Source: Euryarchaeota archaeon UBA602 (GTDB lineage Archaea > Thermoplasmatota > Poseidoniia > Poseidoniales > Thalassarchaeaceae). From it: DNA of 8,049 nucleotides. Under the pieces are notes generated by a model. The model was not told the DNA's origin. It made no database searches and worked only from the letters and a program-made list of their open reading frames with translations. Of the stretch, positions 1 to 5,956 are shown piece by piece (the first letter of the stretch is position 1; the number at the start of each line of letters is the position of its first letter). The DNA lies in contig DAHO01000069.1 in assembly GCA_002498455.1 (NCBI GenBank), positions 1 to 8,049 on the forward strand, given 5' to 3'. The position numbers were made by a program, and so were the translations under genes.

Positions 1-110
1 GACATCATGATGGCAAGTGTGACCTTTCCGAACCACCTGAATTTCTCACTTCGAGCTTCGTATGCAGCAGCTTCCTCCTCGGTCAACGGTTCAATTTCCC
101 AAGGCTCCAT
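1..110 (-). CDS. N-terminal fragment of an unrecognised, probably membrane-anchored protein (runs off left edge)
   Basis: Reading the minus strand from the ATG at 110 gives an open frame of 36 codons that leaves the window at base 1. It begins MEPWEIEPLTEEEAAAYEAR and continues with SEKFRWFGKVTLAIMM. The composition looks real: an acidic, helix-prone leader of about 20 residues, then a basic/aromatic patch, then the start of a hydrophobic stretch that could be a transmembrane helix. An alternative in-frame ATG at 134 would add eight residues (MLSLPREF) and is directly preceded by a stop codon. No Shine-Dalgarno site is evident for either start. The gene diverges from the Nudix-MBL gene with only 27-51 bp between start codons. 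The competing plus-strand frame over this stretch is serine-rich and unconvincing. Too little is visible to assign a family. Confidence 0.55.
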   Translation of the reverse strand, partial: MEPWEIEPLTEEEAAAYEARSEKFRWFGKVTLAIMM

Positions 111-161
111 GAATTCGCGAGGAAGTGATAGCATTCAAGTCCGTCGGGTAGTCCGAGGACG

Positions 162-1613
162 ATGGAGGTCCCACGTGCCAAACCCCACGCCCCGCGGCCC
201 TCGGCCTCAGTCATGCTAAGGCGAGGGGAGGAAATTCTAGTTTGCCATCGTGTTTCGACCGTCCCTTCCTTCCCGGATTATTGGGCATTTCCGGGAGGGG
301 GCGTCAGTCGCGTCGATCGGTCCGCGTTGGAGGCACACCCCGAGTGGTTTGCAAACAGAGATCCAGACGAACGAGCCGCATTGGTCGCACTCATGCGTGA
401 GATGGTTGAGGAAGTCGGGATTGCACCGGGTACCAATGGGATGCAACAGATTGATGTGGAACTTCGTCTGAAAGTATTGCAGGATAAGGGCGCATGGATC
501 CAGTTGGTTGATTCAGAACAAATCAGTATTCAAGACCAAGGCTTTGTGGTCATTAGCGAACGGACGACACCACCATTTGCTCCACTGCGATTTCGAAATC
601 ATTTTTTCACGGTAGAATGCGATGTTGAACCCGTACTGAATGTCGGTGAAAGACCTGAATTTGATGATTACCGATGGGCCACTCCACGCCAATTGCTAGA
701 CGAGTGGGAGAAGAATCAGATTCGATTGCCACCTCCGTTGGTCATGATTTTGCGTGAGTTACTAGAGGACACCACTGTCCGTTCGATTGAGAGAATGGCG
801 AATTCACCCCCCCAGAAAAATGCGCGGATCGAATTCGCACCCGGAGTGGAATGTGTACCATTGCCCACCAATACATTGCCACCATCAACCCATACGAATT
901 GCTACATTCTTGGGAAACCTGGAGGAGACCGGATCATCATTGATCCAGCGGCGAAATGTGTAGAAGGTTTGGGACAATTACAACAAAAGATCGATGCCAT
1001 CATCGAAGAGGGATCATCCATCATTTCCACGATTTTTACGCATCGACACCAAGACCATATTGGCGACTTGGATGCAATTTCCCAACTCTATCAAGCACCC
1101 ATTTGGGGCAGCACCGAAACGTTAGATGCCATTCGTCAATCTGGTGACACCCACACCCTCATCGATGGAGATGCATTTGAGTTGGATGGTGTGCAATGGA
1201 ACGTGATTGAAACTCCCGGTCATTGCCCTGGACAATTGGCATTTGTTTCGCAGGCTGGGATCGTGTCTGCGGATAACGTTGCCCAAGTGGGTACGATACT
1301 CGTCCCGAGTGATGAAGGCGACATGACGGCCTATATTCGAGATTTGAGGCGTTTACGCGAACTCAATCCACGATTGCTGTTCCCCGGTCACGGTCCTGTT
1401 GTCACCAATCCAGAGAAATTGCTGAACCATTACATCCAGCACAGAGAGAAACGACATGAAGCGGTGTTCAAAGCATGGGAAAGTGGACTAAGAGGCCTCG
1501 AAGAATTGAGTCAAGCGGCCTATGCGGATACCCCTGACGCACACCCAATGTTGAAGGTCGACCAAACCAAGAGTCATCTCAAAGCACTGCGTAATGAAGG
1601 CAGAATCGTGTGA
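162..1613 (+). CDS. Nudix hydrolase (NUDT19-like) fused to a LACTB2-like metallo-beta-lactamase hydrolase with winged-helix tail
   Basis: This 483-residue protein joins two hydrolases. Residues about 12-205 form a Nudix domain: PRPSASVML leads into WAFPGGG (41-47), and the catalytic helix REMVEEVGI lies at 79-87. About 30 residues separate the glycine turn from that helix, a long insertion in the Nudix box as in the NUDT19/RP2 subgroup, whose known members act on CoA-type substrates. Residues about 225-425 are a metallo-beta-lactamase fold with a full di-metal ligand set: THRHQDH (H294, H296, D298, H299), H354 in TPGHCPG, D371 in SADNV and H410 in FPGHGP. The tail (about 428-483, HYIQHREKR to SHLKALRNEGRIV) resembles the winged-helix end of LACTB2, an RNA-cleaving MBL protein in animals. 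The ATG at 162 gives the usual short lead into the Nudix strand. The protein is probably cytoplasmic, as no signal peptide is visible. The substrates of both halves are unknown. The hydrolase gene downstream overlaps it. Confidence 0.88.
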   Translation: MEVPRAKPHAPRPSASVMLRRGEEILVCHRVSTVPSFPDYWAFPGGGVSRVDRSALEAHPEWFANRDPDERAALVALMREMVEEVGIAPGTNGMQQIDVELRLKVLQDKGAWIQLVDSEQISIQDQGFVVISERTTPPFAPLRFRNHFFTVECDVEPVLNVGERPEFDDYRWATPRQLLDEWEKNQIRLPPPLVMILRELLEDTTVRSIERMANSPPQKNARIEFAPGVECVPLPTNTLPPSTHTNCYILGKPGGDRIIIDPAAKCVEGLGQLQQKIDAIIEEGSSIISTIFTHRHQDHIGDLDAISQLYQAPIWGSTETLDAIRQSGDTHTLIDGDAFELDGVQWNVIETPGHCPGQLAFVSQAGIVSADNVAQVGTILVPSDEGDMTAYIRDLRRLRELNPRLLFPGHGPVVTNPEKLLNHYIQHREKRHEAVFKAWESGLRGLEELSQAAYADTPDAHPMLKVDQTKSHLKALRNEGRIV

Positions 1614-2503
1614 ATGTTCAAGCACACGGTTTGTTTGGGCCTGTTGATTACATGGATATTGAGGACGTCAAATCCCTACTCGACAACCCCGATTGTGAGA
1701 TTCAATCACGGTTGGTTGAAGGGGCGGATGGATTTCATCTACGGGTCTACTCATTCATCCCCCACCATGACAGTGGCGCAGTCCCTGTTGCTTTCATCCC
1801 CGGTTGGACAAGTGTGATGGATGGATGGGCACCACTGCTGGCTGAATGGGCTAATACACGTGTCATTCACTACATTGAAACGCGAGAGAAACGCTCGGCA
1901 AATATTGGTCGCCGTATTCGTAAGGATGATTTCCAGATGGATCGACATGTAGAAGATTTGCGAATCATCACTGATGCGCTCGGACTGGGCTCAGATGTTC
2001 TTTGGTTTGGTTCTTCGTTGGGCGCCACGGTAATCTTGCACGGACTGCAAGAGGGGGCACTTGAGGGCAAGGGTGCTTTCTTGGTCGCTCCCAATTCTGA
2101 ATTCAGATTCTCGACTTGGCAGATTCCCTTCGTTGCCGCCCCATGGTGGTGCTATCCGCCCCTGATTCGATTGTTTGGGCTCCCCTATCTAAAATGGAGA
2201 TTGAAGGAACCAAAACAGTACATCCGCTATCGACGAACATTGACACAAGCGCACTTGCCACGGCTCAAGAAAAGTGTTCAAGCCAACCGAAGGTATGCAC
2301 TGCCGACCGATCTTGGCGTAGTGAACATCCCTGTCGCCATTTGTGTGGCTGCATCCGACACCCTGCACACCGGTGATGATTCTCACAGCATTGCAGATTC
2401 ACTGCCGAATGGAGAGGTCGTTGAAGTTCCGAGTAACCAGTATGCCCACGAAGGCGATCTCATTCCCGATGTCAACGCATGGGAAGCCAAATCCTGCGAT
2501 TAG
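1610..2503 (+). CDS. Alpha/beta hydrolase fold protein
   Basis: This is a 297-residue serine hydrolase of the alpha/beta fold. The strand-loop FIPGWTS (62-68) occupies the oxyanion-loop position. The nucleophile elbow is WFGSSLGA, with Ser136 in a GxSxG motif. AASDTLHTGDD supplies the acid (Asp250, or possibly Asp257), and NQYAHEGD supplies the likely catalytic His280. An aromatic cap-like region (about 165-210, rich in W, P and Y) lies between the nucleophile and the acid, which fits a lid domain. No signal peptide is visible, so it is probably cytoplasmic. The start at GTG 1610 overlaps the upstream TGA in a GTGA arrangement, with a weak GAAGG nine bases upstream, suggesting translational coupling to the Nudix-MBL gene. 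An ATG at 1652 (MDIEDVKS) is a credible shorter start with no obvious ribosome binding site. The substrate cannot be inferred: esterase, lipase-like and thioesterase are all open. Confidence 0.85.
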   Translation: MNVQAHGLFGPVDYMDIEDVKSLLDNPDCEIQSRLVEGADGFHLRVYSFIPHHDSGAVPVAFIPGWTSVMDGWAPLLAEWANTRVIHYIETREKRSANIGRRIRKDDFQMDRHVEDLRIITDALGLGSDVLWFGSSLGATVILHGLQEGALEGKGAFLVAPNSEFRFSTWQIPFVAAPWWCYPPLIRLFGLPYLKWRLKEPKQYIRYRRTLTQAHLPRLKKSVQANRRYALPTDLGVVNIPVAICVAASDTLHTGDDSHSIADSLPNGEVVEVPSNQYAHEGDLIPDVNAWEAKSCD

Positions 2504-2533
2504 GATAAGTGCCAAGCCAGCATCCGCTACGGC

Positions 2534-3262
2534 ATGGACCCAACCACATTGATGATTTTAATCGCTGCTGGACTCGTTGTTTTGATGATTCTATTTTGGA
2601 TTATGGGCACGTACAACCGAATGGTTGACTTGCGGAATGAAGTCGAAAATCAGTATCAAAATTTGGAAACACAAGTCGGTGTCAAAGACCAGAAAGTGGC
2701 CTTGGTGGAGCAGACCGATTTGGCTCAACTGGGGCTTGAGAGTGAAATTTACGACAAGATCGTCGAGGCCAGGAAATTGTTCGCACAAGCCAAGAGTTCG
2801 GGCAACCGGAGCGCATTGAGTAAGGCATCTGGATTGATGGATTCTGTCCTACCCTCCGCACTCGCCTTCGCCGAAAGCAACCCCCAACTCACCTCGCACA
2901 ACGTATTGGTTGCGGGCTTAGAAGAAGGCGTACACGCGATTTCAAAGATGGCCAGTGAAGTCGAAGAGTACAACCAATCTGCGAAGAACTACAACACCTT
3001 CACGGAAATGTTCCCGGCTGTGATTGTCGCCCGAATGTTCGGTTTCAAGCGAGCGGATCTCTTTGACCAGTACAGTGACGAGCAGGTAGCACACATGTTT
3101 GACCGCCGTGCAGACTTGGGTAGTTTTGTCGAATCAAAGCGCTCAGAAGCCGACATCAAGACCGAGCAACTCAAGGATGAAATTGAAGCGATTGAGGCGG
3201 AGGCCGAACTCCTCGAAGCGAAGGCACGACTCAAGGCTTTGAAGGAACAAGCCGGCGAATGA
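2534..3262 (+). CDS. LemA-family membrane-anchored protein with C-terminal coiled coil
   Basis: This is a 242-residue LemA-like protein. One N-terminal transmembrane helix (about residues 5-25, very hydrophobic) is followed by the family hallmark YNRMVDLRNEVEN (27-39). The C-terminal signature YNQSAKNYNTFTEMFP...GFKRADLF lies at 146-177. This matches the LemA layout of one membrane anchor and a long helical bundle, here probably cytoplasmic or facing the membrane surface. Two things are atypical. The usual basic LKRR...DLIPNLVE segment is replaced around 46-66 by a glutamine- and valine-rich stretch. In addition, after about residue 199 there is a Glu/Lys/Ala-rich extension with heptad-like periodicity, probably a coiled coil. 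The biochemical role of LemA proteins is not well established; they are linked to membrane or envelope functions. The gene starts 30 bp after the hydrolase, on the same strand, without a clear Shine-Dalgarno site. Its stop codon abuts that of the convergent GIDE-like gene. Confidence 0.9.
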   Translation: MDPTTLMILIAAGLVVLMILFWIMGTYNRMVDLRNEVENQYQNLETQVGVKDQKVALVEQTDLAQLGLESEIYDKIVEARKLFAQAKSSGNRSALSKASGLMDSVLPSALAFAESNPQLTSHNVLVAGLEEGVHAISKMASEVEEYNQSAKNYNTFTEMFPAVIVARMFGFKRADLFDQYSDEQVAHMFDRRADLGSFVESKRSEADIKTEQLKDEIEAIEAEAELLEAKARLKALKEQAGE

Positions 3263-4783
3263 TCAGAAGAAGAACAGTCCCATCGCACCAACAATGAGTA
3301 AAATCCACGGCCCCAAGCGGCTTACAGACGAATTCTTGGCACTCAATACTGAGAATTCGTTGCCTTTGCAAACCTTCGCGCGACGACGCGGGGCATCCTC
3401 GCCAACGGCCTCCAATGTGTGATGGACACGGGTTGCATTGAATCCAACGTTGCCCTTTGGAATTTCATCGTGATGTCGAGATTTGATTCGCGCCATGATG
3501 TATACGGGTTCCCCTTGCCGAAGGGCCCGTAGACTCCACAAATGACTGAGACTGCCACCATGTCGCGCCGTGGCATAAGGGCCACACGTCTTGTCACCTC
3601 TTCGCTTTCGTGACCAAATCGGTTCACCCATCTCTACTCGATCAAAGGTCGTCAGTTTGACGGCCATGCCCCCAGTCCCATCATGAATCATGAAATCTTG
3701 GGAATGGCCACCATCCCGGATTGTTCGGGTTTCGGTATGTGTTGTCGTCTCCCATGATTTTGTCTCATGATTATAGGTCCGTTCTTCCCATGTTTCTGTG
3801 CACCTGTAGGACCAATACCAAGCGACAAGGTCGTCAAATGTCCAGGTCGGATGTGTACAACCATCGAGATGCAAAATGGGCTGTGGGATCGCAATTTGAG
3901 GACGGATTTGACCCACCAATTCCCCATGCCCACCATCAACATACTTGATGATAGATGTGACCGTATCCCACGCTTCCACACTGCTTTGATAGGAAAAATG
4001 GCTGATGATGGTCGAAATCGCACCAACAATCATCAGGAAAATCGGGATGTAGCTCATCTCAACTCTCATATTTGTCGGGGTCGCCAAATACGCCCCTAGG
4101 ATGAACATGACCGTAAATGAGTGCCAAAGGAATCTTGTGGTGAATTGAGGGGGTGTCGCGTTGAACAGAGCGCGATATCGATTGTGGCGGGGATGATCAC
4201 CAAACAACAACTCCTGCACATCTCTGCGCTCACCATTCTTGATTTCTTGAATCATGTAATCGCTGGCTTCCTTCTCCGTCGAGAACTTCTTGCTACCCAG
4301 ACCACCATCCTCACAATAGACGACCCATTCATCATCATCCTGGGAGATGTTTATGTTGGGAAAATCCTGTTCATACGGTGACAACTCATTGCGCACCCAC
4401 TCCTCTTTTTCTTCATCCCAATAACCGCGATACAGGTGCCAATCATCGTGTTCCATGGGTGGCTTCGGATCAGAACTCCAAGATTCAGGATCCGCCCCAA
4501 AAGTGAAACCCTTCATCATTTGTCCAAATGGGTTCGGGCTTGCACAACCCATCAATAACGTTCCAATTGCGATGGCAATCAGGAAACTAGATTGAACGCC
4601 ACCCCCGTGGTAATCTTGAATCATACCCAACAAAGAAAATGTCGTTCCGTAGCCCACCAAGAATGCACCAATGCCCCAAGGTACCCACCAATACCATGTG
4701 GATGGCCATGTCATAGCAAACCACTTGGGAAGCAAAGGCTTGTCCGATTCGTCGGAGCATTCCGGCGTCTCGGACTCGGCCAT
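3263..4783 (-). CDS. GIDE/MUL1-like multi-spanning membrane protein
   Basis: This 506-residue protein has about five predicted transmembrane helices: about 31-55, 64-82, 217-236, 243-263, and one at the extreme C-terminus (490-506, ending GLFFF). Between helices two and three lies an acidic soluble insert (about 95-205, with WHLYRGYWDEEKEEW and WVVYCEDGG). Residues about 318-490 resemble the GIDE domain of MUL1/MULAN. There is a tryptophan/tyrosine strand (WYWSYRCTETWEERTY), then the core FMIHDGTGGMAVKLTTFDRVE (364-384), then LRALRQGEPVYIMARI, then FSVLSAKNSSVSRLG just before the last helix. The eukaryotic RING finger is absent, so ubiquitin-ligase activity should not be inferred. A role in the membrane alongside LemA is plausible but is an inference. 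The ATG start lies 34 bp after the stop of the upstream minus-strand gene, suggesting co-transcription. No Shine-Dalgarno site is visible. Confidence 0.72.
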   Translation of the reverse strand: MAESETPECSDESDKPLLPKWFAMTWPSTWYWWVPWGIGAFLVGYGTTFSLLGMIQDYHGGGVQSSFLIAIAIGTLLMGCASPNPFGQMMKGFTFGADPESWSSDPKPPMEHDDWHLYRGYWDEEKEEWVRNELSPYEQDFPNINISQDDDEWVVYCEDGGLGSKKFSTEKEASDYMIQEIKNGERRDVQELLFGDHPRHNRYRALFNATPPQFTTRFLWHSFTVMFILGAYLATPTNMRVEMSYIPIFLMIVGAISTIISHFSYQSSVEAWDTVTSIIKYVDGGHGELVGQIRPQIAIPQPILHLDGCTHPTWTFDDLVAWYWSYRCTETWEERTYNHETKSWETTTHTETRTIRDGGHSQDFMIHDGTGGMAVKLTTFDRVEMGEPIWSRKRRGDKTCGPYATARHGGSLSHLWSLRALRQGEPVYIMARIKSRHHDEIPKGNVGFNATRVHHTLEAVGEDAPRRRAKVCKGNEFSVLSAKNSSVSRLGPWILLIVGAMGLFFF

Positions 4784-4812
4784 GATGGTCGATTCAGCGA
4801 TAAGTCTTGAAC

Positions 4813-4827
4813 GTCACCTATGGTGAC
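4813..4827. repeat. Perfect 6-bp inverted repeat GTCACC-TAT-GGTGAC
   Basis: Two perfect 6-base arms flank a 3-base spacer. The element overlaps the stop codon (TAG, minus strand, 4818-4820) of the 370-residue protein gene and ends 29 bp upstream of the GIDE-like start codon. It could be an operator-like dyad or a small intercistronic hairpin. The loop of three bases is short, there is no adjacent T-tract for a terminator, and a dyad this size can occur by chance. Confidence 0.3.
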
Positions 4828-5930
4828 AATTCAAAATCGTCATCATCACCGGAAAAGGGATCATCCCACTCCTCATTCACTTCACTGGAGCGGAAATGGC
4901 TGTATAAGCGCTCGATGGTCCCATAAGGCCATTCTCCCCGTTGGGGGTCATAGCGACGAATCAAATCCGGTCCATTGCCACCGTGGAACCAAATGGGTAC
5001 ATCCAATCTACGGAATAATCCCTCGGTAAAGCCGCCAAATGCATGCAAACGTGGTATCAGGGATTGATCAGCAATCCAGTCGTGTTCATTTCCACCATCT
5101 TCTCCATCAGGTTGCGGTTGACTCGCTTCGAGAATCCGATCAATCATTCGGTTGAGGGCAGCATCAATGCCACCCTCCTCTACGTCCATCTCGATTTCTG
5201 ATAAAATACCCAGGGGGTCGATTTCTCCGGTAAGATGCTGCAACCACAACATGTAGGATGCTGCAGAAAATGCATCTGAATCCATGGCCAATTGTTCCCA
5301 AAGCGCCCAAGGTCCGCGGGAACCATCCAAAGGCTGCGGTAAGATTCCATATCGAAGAAATGCTTCTCTCAACCCACCTAGCCTAGTTGGATCTCTGGCG
5401 ACATGCGCATTTGCTAGGGACTCTTCAATCGCAAACCACCACTGGGGCTGATGACGTACATCATGCAACTTCTCACACCGTTTATGTTGGTCACTCCGTA
5501 GATCAGGCATGGGTTGCCCTGAAGCATGCAGACGCATCATGTGTAAGCTAATTTGGGCATCAACACAGTGGTGGAAAAAACAGTGATCAAATCCGAAAAT
5601 GAATGCCAAGTCGAGAGAAAGTGTGGAGGCATTGGCCACGCCATCTCTTTCCATTGCAGTGGCAATCCCCGCAGCCCATTCGACCAATGCGTCGGCATTG
5701 ACATGTATACCCCAATCAGGATCGACTTCTGGGGAGTCTGTGCCGGCCCTCAGTAAGTTACGATACCAGAACATCGACAAAGCTTCGTCGACTTCTCCAC
5801 CAACCTCTGCACCGGGTGAAGGGGTGCGTGGATTTTCACGCAATTCCAGACCACTGCCCGCTGAATCCATTCCCGCACCAGACCGCCCTGAACGCCGTAT
5901 GTCATAAGCGATTGGCTCAAGAATGGGCAT
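4818..5930 (-). CDS. Unrecognised soluble acidic protein with HxxxH...EESLAN motif
   Basis: The protein is 370 residues long when started at the ATG at 5930 (MPILEPIAYDIRR). An in-frame ATG at 5999 would add 23 residues but would overlap the divergent RqcH gene, and the extra residues look unlike protein. After a low-complexity Gly/Ser/Pro segment (about 13-45), the protein is largely helical. A region at 106-180 contains FGFDHCFFHHCVDAQ, giving H116-x3-H120 plus H121 and D124, and then EESLANAHVAR at 169-179. This spacing recalls zinc metallopeptidase-like families in which HExxH is followed by a glutamate helix, but the catalytic glutamate position is Cys117, so it may be inactive or unrelated. 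The C-terminus has RLDVPIWFHGGNG (308-320) and ends in an acidic tail (DDPFSGDDDD). No membrane segment or signal peptide is visible. It is probably transcribed ahead of the GIDE-like gene. I do not recognise the family. Confidence 0.8.
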   Translation of the reverse strand: MPILEPIAYDIRRSGRSGAGMDSAGSGLELRENPRTPSPGAEVGGEVDEALSMFWYRNLLRAGTDSPEVDPDWGIHVNADALVEWAAGIATAMERDGVANASTLSLDLAFIFGFDHCFFHHCVDAQISLHMMRLHASGQPMPDLRSDQHKRCEKLHDVRHQPQWWFAIEESLANAHVARDPTRLGGLREAFLRYGILPQPLDGSRGPWALWEQLAMDSDAFSAASYMLWLQHLTGEIDPLGILSEIEMDVEEGGIDAALNRMIDRILEASQPQPDGEDGGNEHDWIADQSLIPRLHAFGGFTEGLFRRLDVPIWFHGGNGPDLIRRYDPQRGEWPYGTIERLYSHFRSSEVNEEWDDPFSGDDDDFELSP

Positions 5931-5945
5931 GCCGCGGCTGGGCTT

Positions 5946-5950
5946 GAGGG
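5946..5950 (+). promoter_or_regulatory. Shine-Dalgarno-like GAGGG ahead of rqcH
   Basis: GAGGG ends six bases before the ATG at 5957, good spacing for ribosome binding. It is the strongest such site in a window where most starts lack one, and it decides the rqcH start in favour of 5957 over 5969 (12 bases downstream in the same frame). An in-frame TGA at 5945-5947 prevents any longer N-terminus. Confidence 0.45.
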
Positions 5951-5956
5951 CGTAAC

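Noticed and set aside
7..219. Plus-strand open frame of 70 codons at the left edge
   Set aside because: Its product is serine-rich and unlike a folded protein, it overlaps the well-supported Nudix-MBL start, and the opposite strand gives a more convincing N-terminus over the same bases.
3721..4099. Plus-strand open frames of 75 and 110 codons
   Set aside because: They lie wholly antisense to the GIDE-like gene, whose frame is continuous over 506 codons with membrane helices and domain motifs. The plus-strand products show no recognisable motif.
3263..4783. Ubiquitin E3 ligase activity for the GIDE-like protein
   Set aside because: The MUL1 family name is tied to a C-terminal RING finger. 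This protein ends in a transmembrane helix with no Cys/His zinc-finger spacing, so only domain-level similarity is supported.
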